Positions 17,536 to 26,751 of a DNA stretch of 64,000 bases are shown here, in pieces. The translations under genes and the position numbers were made by a program. The stretch's first letter is position 1; each line of letters starts with the position of its first letter. The notes under the pieces are model-generated. The model was not told where the DNA came from. It searched no databases and saw only the letters and a program-made list of their open reading frames with translations. Source of the stretch: Clostridiales bacterium (GTDB lineage: Bacteria > Bacillota > Clostridia > Oscillospirales > Oscillospiraceae); NCBI GenBank assembly GCA_004557075.1, contig SFEX01000008.1:62001-126000 (forward strand), written 5' to 3'.

Positions 17536-17563
17536 ATCAATTACTTCTATTCGCACAAAAACA

Positions 17564-17597
17564 CAAATCCCGCGTCTCAAAAGAGACGCGGGATTTT
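17564..17597. terminator. Terminator, usable on both strands
   Basis: A 14-bp perfect stem AAATCCCGCGTCTC/GAGACGCGGGATTT with an AAAA loop, between the SUKH pseudogene and the converging glycosyltransferase. Confidence 0.88.
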
Positions 17598-17602
17598 GCC
17601 GC

Positions 17603-18562
17603 TTAATCGTTATTTTCCCAGGTGCGTTCGGATATTATATACCGCGGACGCTGCTTGGTTTCCATATATATCTTTCCGATATATTCGCCTATGATGCCAA
17701 GGCATATAAGCTGCACGCCGCCGACAAAGCATATGATGCAGGTCATGCTCGCCCAGCCGGCGACCGTATGCCCCGAGCATGAGGCTATGAGCGCCCATAT
17801 AACGCCCACGAAGCTCAAAAACGCAACGATGAGGCCGAAGCTCATGATAAGGCGCAGCGGTTTTACCGAGAGACTGGTGATGCCGTCGGCCGCAAGGGAG
17901 ATCATTTTGCGCAGCGGATACTTGCTCTCGCCGGCGATCCGCTCTGCACGGGCATATTCAACGCAGGTGCTTTTAAAACCGACCAAGGGCACCATGCCGC
18001 GCAGGAAGAGATTGACCTCCTTAAAGCCCGCAAGCTCCCTGAGCGCCCTTGCGCTGATAAGGCGGTAGTCGGCGTGGTTGTACACGATCTCCGCGCCCAT
18101 TGCGGAAAGGAATTTATAAAAGCCCTGAGCCGTTGTGCGCTTGAAGAACGTGTCGGTTTTGCGATCGGCGCGCACGCCGTAAACGATCTCACAGCCGCCG
18201 AGATATTCATTCACCATCGCGTCCATTGCGTTTATGTCATCCTGACCATCGCAGTCGATGGAGATGGTGATATCGCAGCGATCCTTCGCCTCCATAAGTC
18301 CGGCGAGCACGGCGTTCTGATGCCCGCGGTTGCGGCTCTGGCGTATTCCGAGGCAGCGCTCGTCTGCCTCCGCCAGCTCGGATATGATATCCCATGTGCT
18401 GTCCCTGCTGCCGTCGTCAACGAGCATAAGACGGCTGTCACCGGATATTTTGCCCTCTCCGGCAAGCTGCCCGAGCTTGCCGAGGAACATGGGCGCTGTT
18501 ATCGGCAGGACCTCCTGCTCGTTGTAGCAGGGAACTATGATATATAATATCGGTTTATTCAT
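17603..18562 (-). CDS. GtrB/DPM1-like family 2 glycosyltransferase
   Basis: A 319-residue membrane-anchored GT2 enzyme. N-terminal fold IIVPCYNEQEVLP (about 8), SRLMLVDDGSRDSTWD (about 43), the DxD-type SIDCDGQDD (about 100), then two C-terminal helices (about 229-250 and 265-290). The layout is that of GtrB/CsbB undecaprenyl-phosphate glycosyltransferases, which make lipid-linked sugars flipped by GtrA. A GtrA-family gene lies 2.2 kb upstream on the same strand, separated by three phage-tail-like genes. The sugar is unknown. Confidence 0.9.
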   Translation of the reverse strand: MNKPILYIIVPCYNEQEVLPITAPMFLGKLGQLAGEGKISGDSRLMLVDDGSRDSTWDIISELAEADERCLGIRQSRNRGHQNAVLAGLMEAKDRCDITISIDCDGQDDINAMDAMVNEYLGGCEIVYGVRADRKTDTFFKRTTAQGFYKFLSAMGAEIVYNHADYRLISARALRELAGFKEVNLFLRGMVPLVGFKSTCVEYARAERIAGESKYPLRKMISLAADGITSLSVKPLRLIMSFGLIVAFLSFVGVIWALIASCSGHTVAGWASMTCIICFVGGVQLICLGIIGEYIGKIYMETKQRPRYIISERTWENND

Positions 18563-18657
18563 GAAGTCACCTTGTACGACCTGTTTTTCCTATTATAATT
18601 CGCCCCGCATTGAAAAGTCAACTCATTTGCGTCGAGCCCGCCGCGCAGCTCATGGCA

Positions 18658-19161
18658 TTACACATGCTGCACCACTTTTAGTGTCGACAATGTTACGGCG
18701 TTAAGGTATAACTCATGTGTTCGCAGCTTGCCGCTGTCTGCGCCGCTTTGCTGTGAAAACTCGCCTCTGAACATGGCGTATCCCGCTACTCCCTGCGTGT
18801 ACTGCGCCTGCCGGAACTCTTTAAGCCTGAATATGGCGATTTCGTTCTTGTAATCAGAAATTGCCGACCCGATGCTGACGGTGATATCCAGATCGGAATA
18901 GTTTTCAGTGGCCAGCACCGCCTCGAGAACCTCACGGGGAGTAAAGTTTGCGGTGAATGTCATATCCTCGACCGTGCCGCCTGTGACCGTCACCGCAAAG
19001 CCGCGGCTCGATGAGCCGCCCGCTGTGCTAACGGAGCTTATCGTCGAGGCCAGATTCGCGGAATTTTGCTGCGACGGCATTGTCGCGCCCTTTTCCGAAG
19101 CCGCCGTATAAGCGGCGGCGAGGTTGTTTTTTATCCTGTTTATCTCTGATTGTATGCTCAT
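18658..19161 (-). CDS. Phage tail-tip-associated hypothetical protein
   Basis: A 167-residue protein. It begins MSIQSEINRIKNNLAAAYTA, then EKGATMPSQQNSANLASTI, a helical opening I associate with small proteins next to receptor-binding or baseplate genes in Clostridia prophages. The rest is beta-rich with no known domain. Third gene of a tight trio (12-base gaps) read leftward. No catalytic motif seen. Phage origin is an inference from its opening and its neighbours. Confidence 0.6.
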   Translation of the reverse strand: MSIQSEINRIKNNLAAAYTAASEKGATMPSQQNSANLASTISSVSTAGGSSSRGFAVTVTGGTVEDMTFTANFTPREVLEAVLATENYSDLDITVSIGSAISDYKNEIAIFRLKEFRQAQYTQGVAGYAMFRGEFSQQSGADSGKLRTHELYLNAVTLSTLKVVQHV

Positions 19162-19173
19162 GGTTTTACCTCC

Positions 19174-19752
19174 TTATATCGCTGCAAGCGCCGTCTCGAT
19201 GTCGTTTGTCAGGCTGACTGTACCGCTGCCGTTGTGGTAGCCGTCAGGGATGGTGTAGACGGAGGCCGTAAGCCCGTCAAACGTTGCCGATACAGCGCCC
19301 ATGTTGGGCATCGTGCCGGACAGCCTGACCGCACCGCCCTGACTGTTTTTGCCATAAAGGACTTTTCCGGAAAGTATGTCGGAGGCAGCGCCGGTGGCAT
19401 CGGAGGTGTCACCGAATTCCGGCGGAACAGCCTCCACGGTGACGCTGCTCAGCACCCTGCCGGGGGACGAAGTAACAGTCTGCGCGGCCGCTGCGGGCGT
19501 GGCTGTTTTTGCTTCGGGGATGATCTCCACTCCGCCGCTGCCGCTGTGATAGCCTTTGGGGATGATGTAAGCCGCATTCCCAAGGCGTGTATCCAGAGTT
19601 TTACTCACGGCGCCACGGTTCTCGATACCGCCTATGGCTGCGGCCAGAGCGTCGAGCTTCGCGGTGCTCGCCGCAAGCCCCAGCTCAACAAGCTTGTCCC
19701 TTATCGCGTTCCTTGCTGCCTGCAATCTCGTTATTTCAGTTTCTGCGCTCAT
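19174..19752 (-). CDS. Phage tail-fibre/appendage-like protein
   Basis: A 192-residue protein. A helical start (ETEITRLQAARNAIRDKLVE) leads into two copies of a beta unit: AAYIIPKGYHSGSGGVEI (about 60) and SVYTIPDGYHNGSGTVSL (about 165). The YxIPxGYHxGSG repeats are typical of tail-tip and adhesin modules. It ends in DIETALAAI, like the upstream protein (NTLLAAI). Middle gene of the trio; about 11-base spacing on both sides. Confidence 0.65.
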   Translation of the reverse strand: MSAETEITRLQAARNAIRDKLVELGLAASTAKLDALAAAIGGIENRGAVSKTLDTRLGNAAYIIPKGYHSGSGGVEIIPEAKTATPAAAAQTVTSSPGRVLSSVTVEAVPPEFGDTSDATGAASDILSGKVLYGKNSQGGAVRLSGTMPNMGAVSATFDGLTASVYTIPDGYHNGSGTVSLTNDIETALAAI

Positions 19753-19763
19753 GATCGTTCCTC

Positions 19764-20666
19764 CTATATCGCCGCAAGCAACGTGTTAATATTGCCGACC
19801 TGCTCATCGACATAGGCTTTTATGACTCTGTTCTCTACCGCACCGTCGGATACGTCGGACATATGGGTGTCAAGAGAGCTCATAAAAATGGACGTGCCGT
19901 CCTCGAACAGCCATATGCAGTGCGGCGGTGTGCTGCTGAGCAAATAAGACGACGGGGTTGAAAACAGAGCCAATCCGAGCGGGCCGCTTGGGCCGTCTAC
20001 GCTTGACAGGCCGCTCAGATAAGCGATTACTTCTCCGTCGACCCTGAGCATAACGAGCGGGTGCCTTTCGTCGTTCCATGCGTCATATACCTTCTGCCAT
20101 GCGTTCTCGGTGCTTATAGTGACCTCCGAATTGTCGGCGCTGATTGCGCCCTCGATCACGACCGGGAGGCTTGCGAGCGAATCAATGGCCTCATACACTG
20201 CCTTTGCCGACGGATACTGCGCGTCGGTGCATGACGGGGAGAGAGAAGTGACCTTGTTGGCTGCGTTCTCTTTCAGATTGATCTGCGCCTGAAGCTGCTC
20301 CCACAGCGCAGGCGTCGCTGCGGCGCCGGACTCGGCATCGGGGGATGTGCCGACCCAGATCATGCCGAGGTCGGCATAGACCGTCGGTATGACAAGGCTT
20401 CCGTCGGCAGCCGTGCCGTAAACGCCGACGAGCAGATGCAGCTCGGGGTCGGCAAGACATTCATGGGGGATAGCGCAGATGTTATCGTGCCATTTCGCCT
20501 CTAAAACGACGCGCTTTTCTTCCCCCGCGATAAAAACTGCGGTTTTTATAAGCGCATCCCATTCATCGGAGAAGGAAAACTCCACCTCGGCGCCGACCAT
20601 ACCCGAGGTAAGTACATCGGCCTGCAAAACTCTGGCCGAGGCGCTGCTTATACTTAGTTTGTTCGT
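19764..20666 (-). CDS. Baseplate upper protein (BppU)-like phage protein, non-AUG start
   Basis: About 300 residues. The N-terminal beta domain (VEFSFSDEWDALIKTAVF, then WHDNICAIPHECL and LLVGVYGTAADGSLVIPT) matches the start of phage baseplate upper/receptor-binding proteins. A trimeric-looking linker (LWEQLQAQINLKENAANK) and a C-terminal domain follow. The only good ribosome site, GAGGTGAT, lies before an in-frame ACG at 20666; no ATG, GTG or suitably placed TTG follows it. TTG at 20627 has no ribosome site. Either ACG/AUU initiation is used or an ATG has mutated. Confidence 0.65.
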   Translation of the reverse strand, partial: TNKLSISSASARVLQADVLTSGMVGAEVEFSFSDEWDALIKTAVFIAGEEKRVVLEAKWHDNICAIPHECLADPELHLLVGVYGTAADGSLVIPTVYADLGMIWVGTSPDAESGAAATPALWEQLQAQINLKENAANKVTSLSPSCTDAQYPSAKAVYEAIDSLASLPVVIEGAISADNSEVTISTENAWQKVYDAWNDERHPLVMLRVDGEVIAYLSGLSSVDGPSGPLGLALFSTPSSYLLSSTPPHCIWLFEDGTSIFMSSLDTHMSDVSDGAVENRVIKAYVDEQVGNINTLLAAI

Positions 20667-20762
20667 AATATCACCTCAGATTTATAAAATTACCCTTCCA
20701 ACCATAGGCTGCATTTCGGGATAACTTGTACGTTTGCGTACAAGTAAAAAACCGGTTCGGGC

Positions 20763-20791
20763 AAAAAAATACAGCCGGCGAAGCCGGCTGT
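20763..20791 (-). terminator. Terminator after the gtrA-like gene
   Basis: Read on the minus strand, ACAGCCGGCTTCGCCGGCTGT is followed by ATTTTTTTG. It ends gtrA transcription before the tail-like trio, which therefore needs its own promoter. Confidence 0.85.
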
Positions 20792-20802
20792 GCTGAATAT
20801 AT

Positions 20803-21225
20803 TCAGTTTTCGCGTTTTTTGAAGGCAAAGAACCGCTGGCCGAGGTAGTTGAACATAACGAACAGAACCATTCCGCCGAGCATGGCGACATTGTCCTGAA
20901 CCGACGCGGAAAAGCCCGACAGCATCCATCGGAACAGAGGCTTCGCAATTCCGTAAGCGGCGAGGTAGCACACCGAGATGTTGAGGATGAAGCGTCCGAC
21001 GACGCCGAGATCGCGCTCCTTGTACTGAAAGGTGAAGTGCTTGTTGAGAAAATAGCTCAAAATACTGCCGAAGAAATAGTTCGAGGCCGATGATATCCAG
21101 TAGCTCAGGTGAAAGACATTATAAAAAACGAACATGATCGCCGTGCCGAAGATGGTATTTATTACGCCGACGATAACAAATCGCAGGAAGGTTTTGTCAA
21201 GAAATTTGGATAAAAATTTTTTCAT
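20803..21225 (-). CDS. gtrA: GtrA-family lipid-sugar flippase
   Basis: A 140-residue four-helix membrane protein with the family opening FLRFVIVGVINTIFGTAIMF and the conserved NYFFGSILSYFLNKHFTF (about 54-71). GtrA proteins flip undecaprenyl-phosphate-linked sugars made by GtrB-like transferases for decoration of surface polymers. The likely partner is the GT2 gene at 17603. A terminator directly after this gene means they are not one transcript. Ends KKREN, typical positive C-terminus. Confidence 0.9.
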   Translation of the reverse strand: MKKFLSKFLDKTFLRFVIVGVINTIFGTAIMFVFYNVFHLSYWISSASNYFFGSILSYFLNKHFTFQYKERDLGVVGRFILNISVCYLAAYGIAKPLFRWMLSGFSASVQDNVAMLGGMVLFVMFNYLGQRFFAFKKREN

Positions 21226-21387
21226 CAGAGATGCTCCGGATAAGAGAATTTACATTATTATAAATCAGCATGGCAAAAAACGCAAGCGAACCGACTATAC
21301 CGCGCACTTTTGAGGAATGATATAGTCGTATATGCCACGGCAGAAAGACGAAAAATAAGCTAAAATTATTATAAAAGGAGAATCGCC

Positions 21388-23361
21388 ATGTCAAACAGAC
21401 TGAAAAATGAGAGCTCACCGTATCTGAGACAGCATGGGGATAACCCAGTGGACTGGTATCCGTGGTGCAATGATGCGTTTGAAAAGGCAGAAAGCGAGGA
21501 TAAGCCCGTGTTTCTCAGCATAGGCTATTCCACCTGCCACTGGTGCCACGTCATGGCCCGCGAATCGTTTGAGGATGCGTCGGTCGCGGAGGCGCTCAAC
21601 CGGAACTTCGTGTGCATAAAGGTCGACCGCGAGGAGCGCCCGGATATCGACGCTGTGTATATGTCCGTATGTCAGGCGATAAACGGCTCGGGCGGATGGC
21701 CGCTCACGGTTATCATGACCCCGGAGCAGATACCCTTTTTCGCAGGGACGTATTTCCCTAAGCGCGGCGGCTACGGCCGCATTGGGCTTATGGAGATTTT
21801 GACGGAAATAGCAGGCCTTTGGCGCGGCGACAGGGAAAAGCTGCTGTCGTTGGGCGATAAGATAATGGACAGCATAAAGCCGCGCGTATCTCACGGCACA
21901 GCCGAGCCGAGCGATAAGCTCCTGCACGGCGCATACGCCGTTTTCCGGCGCAGCTTTGATGCCGAGTGGGGCGGCTTCGGCGCGTCGCCTAAATTCCCGT
22001 CGGCGCACAATCTGCTGTTTTTGATGCACTACGCAAGGCGTTTTAGTGAGACGCAGGCGCGGCTCATGGCGGAAAAAACGCTCAGGGCGATTTCCAGGGG
22101 CGGAATATTCGATAATATCTCCGGCGGCTTTTCGCGCTATTCCACCGACAGAAAATGGCTGATACCGCATTTTGAAAAAATGCTTTACGACAACGCGCTG
22201 CTGCTCATAGCCTACACCTGCGCGTATCAGGCGACGGACGAGGCAGAGTATGCCGATATCGCCAAGCGCACCGCCGACTTCGTTCTCAGTGAGCTGACGG
22301 ACGAGAACGGGGGCTTTTTCTGCGGGCAGGACGCCGACAGTGAGGGAACAGAGGGCAAATATTATGTCTTTACGCCGCAGGAGATCATCTCCGTTCTCGG
22401 AAGAAATGACGGAGAGGAGTTTTGCCGCATGTACGGTATAGGCGAGAAACCGAATTTCGAGGGCGGCAGCGTACCCAACCGCATAGACGCGCGCGAAAAG
22501 GCGTGGGACAGAAATGACGCAAGGCTGGAAAAGCTGCGAGCGTACCGAAAGGAAAGAACAGTGCTGCACCGCGATGATAAGCACCTTCTGTCCTGGAACG
22601 CGTGGATGATAACTGCGCTTGCGTATGCGGGCGCTGCGCTGGCGGAAACGCGGTATCTTAATGCGGCTAAAAAAGCGCAGCGATTTATAGAGCGGAGCAT
22701 GACAGACCCGGACGGGAGGCTGCTGCTGAGCATCAATGGCAGCGCAGGGCAGCTTGACGATTACGCGGTATACGCCATGTCGCTTCTGGCGCTGTACAGG
22801 TTTACCCTCGACGCGGAATATTTGCACGCGGCGATACACCGCGCAGAGCAGATGACGGAGCTTTTTGAGGATGCCGATAGCGGCGGATACTTCATGTATG
22901 CCCATGACGCGCCTCAGCTCATCTCAAGACCTAAGGAGGTCTACGACGGGGCTATGCCGTCGGGAAACTCGGTCGCCGCGCTGGTTCTTGAGGAGCTGGC
23001 GGCTCTGACAGGGGAGCCAAAATGGCGCGACAGAGCGGACAGGCAGCTTGGCTTTATCGCGGGTATGATAGAAAACTACCCCGCCGGGAGCAGCTTCGCA
23101 CTGCTGGCAATGGCAAAACGGCTGCTGCCGTGCCGCGAGCTTGTGTGCGCATCGGAGAGCGTTCCCTATGAGCTGATGGAGTATCTCAGGAAAAATCCGG
23201 CATATGAGCTGAGCGTGATTTATAAATCCTCGGATAACGCGGAGCGCATTGCCGAGATCGCCCCGTTCACGGCGGCTTATCCCGTACCGCCCGAGGGCGC
23301 GGGCTGGTATCTGTGCGAAAACGGCGCATGCAATACGAAACAATCTGAATTTCCGCTTTAA
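21388..23361 (+). CDS. Thioredoxin-fold DUF255 / YyaL-type protein
   Basis: A 657-residue protein. The N-terminal thioredoxin-like domain (about 1-165) carries [20 protein letters not shown] and the redox motif CHWCH (about 50-54), [11 protein letters not shown] and FAGTYFP. The rest is an (alpha/alpha)6 barrel resembling glycosidase or N-acyl-glucosamine epimerase folds ([27 protein letters not shown]). Homologues (B. subtilis YyaL, human SPATA20) have no settled biochemical role. GGAG lies 10 bases upstream. Single gene with its own terminator. Confidence 0.92.
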   Translation: MSNRLKNESSPYLRQHGDNPVDWYPWCNDAFEKAESEDKPVFLSIGYSTCHWCHVMARESFEDASVAEALNRNFVCIKVDREERPDIDAVYMSVCQAINGSGGWPLTVIMTPEQIPFFAGTYFPKRGGYGRIGLMEILTEIAGLWRGDREKLLSLGDKIMDSIKPRVSHGTAEPSDKLLHGAYAVFRRSFDAEWGGFGASPKFPSAHNLLFLMHYARRFSETQARLMAEKTLRAISRGGIFDNISGGFSRYSTDRKWLIPHFEKMLYDNALLLIAYTCAYQATDEAEYADIAKRTADFVLSELTDENGGFFCGQDADSEGTEGKYYVFTPQEIISVLGRNDGEEFCRMYGIGEKPNFEGGSVPNRIDAREKAWDRNDARLEKLRAYRKERTVLHRDDKHLLSWNAWMITALAYAGAALAETRYLNAAKKAQRFIERSMTDPDGRLLLSINGSAGQLDDYAVYAMSLLALYRFTLDAEYLHAAIHRAEQMTELFEDADSGGYFMYAHDAPQLISRPKEVYDGAMPSGNSVAALVLEELAALTGEPKWRDRADRQLGFIAGMIENYPAGSSFALLAMAKRLLPCRELVCASESVPYELMEYLRKNPAYELSVIYKSSDNAERIAEIAPFTAAYPVPPEGAGWYLCENGACNTKQSEFPL

Positions 23362-23405
23362 AGCAAAAAATCCCTTGAAGCCGAAGCTTCAAGGGATTTG
23401 CTTTT
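23362..23405. terminator. Terminator between convergent genes
   Basis: A 14-bp perfect stem AAATCCCTTGAAGC/GCTTCAAGGGATTT, loop CGAA, A-rich left and T5 right. Confidence 0.88.
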
Positions 23406-23774
23406 TCAGATCTGCCACGCCTCTGCGCCTTCTTCAAGAATTTCGCCCGAATTATATGCCTCAACGATCTTCTTGATGGCGTGGTCTGCGAACACTGTGG
23501 ATATCTTATCCTCGGTGGCCTCCGGCCATTCCTCGTCGGTCAGCTCGGGGATCTGCTCAATGTTGCGCATCTGGTTTACCGCCTTGCGCCAGCGGTTCTG
23601 GTTTTCAACGGTGTGGCGCACGAGCCTGTCATCCGGCGCAAGCTCCGTAACGTCGAGCTTGCCGTGCACGCGGTCGATGACGATGGTGCCGTGACCGTTT
23701 TCCTCATGGCCGTTGGGGAAGTACCAGTATACGAGCTGCTGCTCGTTCTCTTCTTTGAGCTTAAAAGTTACCAT
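23406..23774 (-). CDS. Conserved-looking hypothetical protein
   Basis: A 122-residue acidic soluble protein, no recognised domain. The first half has a beta-strand pattern (LVYWYFPNG, GTIVIDRVHGKLDVTEL); the second is helical (VENQNRWRKAVNQMRNIEQI, HAIKKIVEAYNSG). A GGAGACTGAAATATG start context and tight placement behind a terminator support a real gene. No operon partner on either side. Confidence 0.65.
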   Translation of the reverse strand: MVTFKLKEENEQQLVYWYFPNGHEENGHGTIVIDRVHGKLDVTELAPDDRLVRHTVENQNRWRKAVNQMRNIEQIPELTDEEWPEATEDKISTVFADHAIKKIVEAYNSGEILEEGAEAWQI

Positions 23775-23850
23775 ATTTCAGTCTCCGATAAATTTAATTT
23801 TTTGAATTGTATGTAGTATACCACATTTATCGGAAAAATCAAATGATTAA

Positions 23851-24633
23851 TCAATCAAAGTGAATGATGTCCTTTGTCAGCTCGGCGACTGTGACATTGG
23901 GGTTGTGGTAGTGCTCGCGCTTGACGGTTTTCTCGGTGAGCGTGATGGCCTCCTGCGGGCAGAATTGCAGGCAGCCGAGGCACTGGATGCAGTCATCTCC
24001 GAACTGAGGCTTGTGGTCGACGAGACGGATGTTATTGCGCGGGCAGAGAGTTACGCACTGCGCGCAGCCGATGCAGCTATCGGTGACGTCAAATTTCTTT
24101 GCCTTTGCCTTCGCAAGAGTCGGCCATACCTTACTCTCAAGGGCGTTGAGGTGCATTTTGGGAGGCGATTTCTTGCTCATCTCGCCCGCGAGCACCGCAG
24201 CGGCGATTTTCTTGGCCTTCTTCTCGCTGCGTTTCTGCGCCATGGCGGGGGTTATGGGCGGCAGCATGAGCTGGTGGGGGAAGAGCCAGATGGCGCTGCA
24301 CTGGTGTGATACGCCCTGCCAGTAGTTGAGGTGGAAGCGCTTGTCGATCTTATGCAGACCGCAGCCGAGATATCCGGCGTACTGGCCGACGGCGAAGGTG
24401 TAGGCCGTGGGGGAGACGCGGATCATATCAAGATACTTCTCGACCCCGCCGGGCAGACCGCCGCCGTAGCAGGGGACGATGAAGCCAACGCGCTCGGCGT
24501 TCGTTACATCGGTTATGATGGGCGTCTTGCGCATCATAATGATGTCGGTGTCGCCAAGCTCTCTTGCAATGTTCTTTGCCATATCAAGGCAGTTGCCTGT
24601 GCCTGAATAGCAGAAAATTACGTTTTTGCTCAT
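23851..24633 (-). CDS. EFR1-family flavodoxin/ferredoxin fusion
   Basis: A 260-residue predicted electron-transfer protein. The N-terminal flavodoxin-like domain has the FMN phosphate loop YSGTGNCLDMA (about 9-19). The C-terminal ferredoxin domain has two 4Fe-4S motifs, CIGCAQCVTLCP (about 192) and CIQCLGCLQFCP (about 217). Such EFR1 proteins are common in anaerobic Clostridia and their partners are mostly unknown. It is divergent from a TetR regulator 105 bases away, which probably controls it. AAGGAGC precedes the start. Confidence 0.9.
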   Translation of the reverse strand: MSKNVIFCYSGTGNCLDMAKNIARELGDTDIIMMRKTPIITDVTNAERVGFIVPCYGGGLPGGVEKYLDMIRVSPTAYTFAVGQYAGYLGCGLHKIDKRFHLNYWQGVSHQCSAIWLFPHQLMLPPITPAMAQKRSEKKAKKIAAAVLAGEMSKKSPPKMHLNALESKVWPTLAKAKAKKFDVTDSCIGCAQCVTLCPRNNIRLVDHKPQFGDDCIQCLGCLQFCPQEAITLTEKTVKREHYHNPNVTVAELTKDIIHFD

Positions 24634-24670
24634 TGATATTGCTCCTTTTGAATGTGTTTAATTTATCATA

Positions 24671-24685
24671 GTTGCATTATACAAC
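24671..24685. promoter_or_regulatory. Possible TetR operator in a divergent promoter region
   Basis: GTTGCATTATACAAC has symmetric GTTG/CAAC ends with a 7-base centre, inside the 105-base gap between the EFR1 and TetR genes. Only the symmetry and the position support it. Confidence 0.35.
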
Positions 24686-24738
24686 AAAAAACGTTATGAT
24701 ACAATAGTACCGCATCAAATAAAACAAAGGAGCCGAAA

Positions 24739-25272
24739 ATGTACCACATAAAGCATGACAAAAGGGCGGAAGCCTCCGTTGACCTTATATGCGCGGGGAT
24801 GATGGACTGCCTTGTGGAAAAAAGCTTTGCCGATATCACGATAAGCGATATCCAGCGCGCATCGACCGTGAGCCGTTCGACATTTTACAGAAATTTTGAC
24901 CGCATCGAGGATGTGCTCAGCCTCATGTGCGACAGAGTGTTTGAAGCCGCCTTCTCCTCCGGCAGCGAAGAGATACGGCAGGAGGTATTCAGCCAGTGGT
25001 TTAAGAACGCGGAGATAATCGAGACTATCGTGCAGATAAAACGCGGCGACCTGCTGTTTGAGAGCCTGCGCCGCAGCGCCGCGAGGTTCGGACGCTTTGA
25101 GGGGATAGAGCAGGGCTCGCAGCTCTATAATTACCTCATCTCCATGATTGCCTCAGCGATGATGGGCATTATCGTCACATGGGTCGAGCACGGTAAAAAA
25201 GAGGATGAGAGCGAACTCAAGGCCGTGGTAGGCCAGTGCTTTGCGGCTCTCATCGCGTTTGGTATAGTTTAA
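24739..25272 (+). CDS. TetR/AcrR-family transcriptional regulator
   Basis: A 177-residue regulator. The helix-turn-helix ADITISDIQRASTVSRSTFY (about 33-52) is followed by a helical ligand/dimer domain. Divergent from the EFR1 gene, so probable local repressor of it. The stop codon overlaps the stop of the converging membrane kinase-like gene (25269-25272) by four bases. The ligand is unknown. Confidence 0.88.
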   Translation: MYHIKHDKRAEASVDLICAGMMDCLVEKSFADITISDIQRASTVSRSTFYRNFDRIEDVLSLMCDRVFEAAFSSGSEEIRQEVFSQWFKNAEIIETIVQIKRGDLLFESLRRSAARFGRFEGIEQGSQLYNYLISMIASAMMGIIVTWVEHGKKEDESELKAVVGQCFAALIAFGIV

Positions 25273-26696
25273 AATGCCAAGTAAAATGCCGCTGCAAGTG
25301 CGGTGATTGCAACTGAGGATATGAGATTGACCGCATTGTTATTTATACATTTTACGCCACTGAGGTACTCCGTTTCGGTATCGCAGTGGCGCTTTTTTTC
25401 GGTCACTGCGCCGCAGACCCGGCATCGGTACTTGACCTGCACAAGCGAGCCGAGGGCGCTGTCGGCTATGCTTTGGAGAAACACGAAAGCGCCAGCCGTC
25501 AGGGCATATTCCCATGAAAGACCCGGCGCCCACGCCGCGTATAGGCCAATGATGACAGAGGACACGAGCGCCGAGAGCGTACCGAGCAGGCTCATGCCGC
25601 CCGACAGCCCCGTTTCAACATAGCGCCGCCTGAAAATATCGTATGGCTTTTTAGTTGACAGCGTGCCGACATCCGAGGACACGGAGTCTATGAAGCAGCC
25701 GCCTATGCTTATCATGCTCAGCAGGAAAAACGTCTTGTTCCCGCTGATGCCATAGAAAATTATGAGCGCTGTGCCGATACCGCCGTTTATGAGTATCTGC
25801 CAAAAGCCGCGCTTGTCCGATTGCTTTTCCTGGCCGCGCGCTTTGCGCAGCATTTTTGCGGCAAGGGATATGAAAAATATTACAAAATAGCTGCCCAGCA
25901 GGAAGCCAAGAGCGCGCCCGCTGCCGCAGTAGGAGAAGCTAAACACCATGAGCATGGACAGCAGCGCACCGTAATAATCAATTGCCCGGGAAAAGAAGAC
26001 AACGAGGAAAACGAGAACCGCCGCGATAAGCCCCGTGTACAGCTCCGCCGAGGCATGGCAGAGCAAAACATAGCTCAGGCCGAACACGGAAAAGGTGACG
26101 GTGAAGTTATCAAGCCCGAAATCTATCAGCTCGCATATCGCGGCGGTAACGGCAAGCAGCGCTATCGCGCCGAGTCCTATCTCCGGCAGGTATATCGCCT
26201 TGAAAGCAAGCATGCTCAGGGCACTTGCTGCGGCGCAGGCGATAAAGCCGTTCAGACTCTTGTGTGCGCAGAGCTTTTTTGAGACGGTGTTGTAGCCAAT
26301 AAGCGCGGCAAAGCCGTCGCCAAAGGTGAGGCAGCACACGGCAAGCCCGCTGGGGTAATAAAGCTCCGGGAAGAAATACGCCAGAGCCATTATGACGCTG
26401 ACGGCAATGGAAAAATACACTGTGCCGAGATGATTTCCGTCCTCGCGCTCAACGCTTTTGTATATCTTGAACTTATAAGACATGGCGTTGAGGAAGATGA
26501 ACACAACGGGTATGATGATCTGATGCACCGTGTCCCTGAGAAACAGGTCGATAAAGACCCATATCGCAAAAAGCATCGTATGGATGATCTTCCTTGAGGT
26601 CTCAAGATTGACCCTGCCCTGAAGGAGCTTGCCCACTGCGAATATAAGCCCGAAGGCATACAGAAAAATCAATATGTAGCCGATTACTATACTCAT
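25269..26696 (-). CDS. Phytol/dolichol-kinase-like domain fused to DUF92 (VTE5::VTE6-type)
   Basis: A 475-residue polytopic membrane protein. The N-terminal half (about 1-215) resembles SEC59/VTE5 polyprenol kinases: RKIIHT (35-40), FGDGFAALIGYN (125-136), KSLNGFIACAAAS (146-158). The C-terminal half (about 225-475) carries the DUF92/VTE6 signature: INGGIGTALIIF (303), DSVSSDVGTLSTKKPYDIF (337-355) and GLSGGMSLLGTLSA, plus a Cys/His cluster (CRVCG, HC) near 425. In plants VTE5 phosphorylates phytol and VTE6 phosphorylates phytyl-phosphate, so a single protein could convert an isoprenol to its diphosphate. The substrate here is inference. Confidence 0.75.
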   Translation of the reverse strand: MSIVIGYILIFLYAFGLIFAVGKLLQGRVNLETSRKIIHTMLFAIWVFIDLFLRDTVHQIIIPVVFIFLNAMSYKFKIYKSVEREDGNHLGTVYFSIAVSVIMALAYFFPELYYPSGLAVCCLTFGDGFAALIGYNTVSKKLCAHKSLNGFIACAAASALSMLAFKAIYLPEIGLGAIALLAVTAAICELIDFGLDNFTVTFSVFGLSYVLLCHASAELYTGLIAAVLVFLVVFFSRAIDYYGALLSMLMVFSFSYCGSGRALGFLLGSYFVIFFISLAAKMLRKARGQEKQSDKRGFWQILINGGIGTALIIFYGISGNKTFFLLSMISIGGCFIDSVSSDVGTLSTKKPYDIFRRRYVETGLSGGMSLLGTLSALVSSVIIGLYAAWAPGLSWEYALTAGAFVFLQSIADSALGSLVQVKYRCRVCGAVTEKKRHCDTETEYLSGVKCINNNAVNLISSVAITALAAAFYLAF

Positions 26697-26713
26697 AAAA
26701 TAGCCTTCTCATG

Positions 26714-26746
26714 GAAAAGAGCATCTTAAAAGATGCTCTTTTTTTA
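26714..26746. terminator. Terminator between rodA and the kinase-like gene
   Basis: AAAAGAGCATCTT/AAGATGCTCTTTTTTT hairpin with a tight AA loop. On the minus strand it ends rodA transcription before the next leftward gene. Confidence 0.8.
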
Positions 26747-26751
26747 TGTTG

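Noticed and set aside
21415..22905. 496-codon minus-strand frame opposite the DUF255 gene
   Set aside because: Shadow of the thioredoxin-fold gene; no start signal or family.
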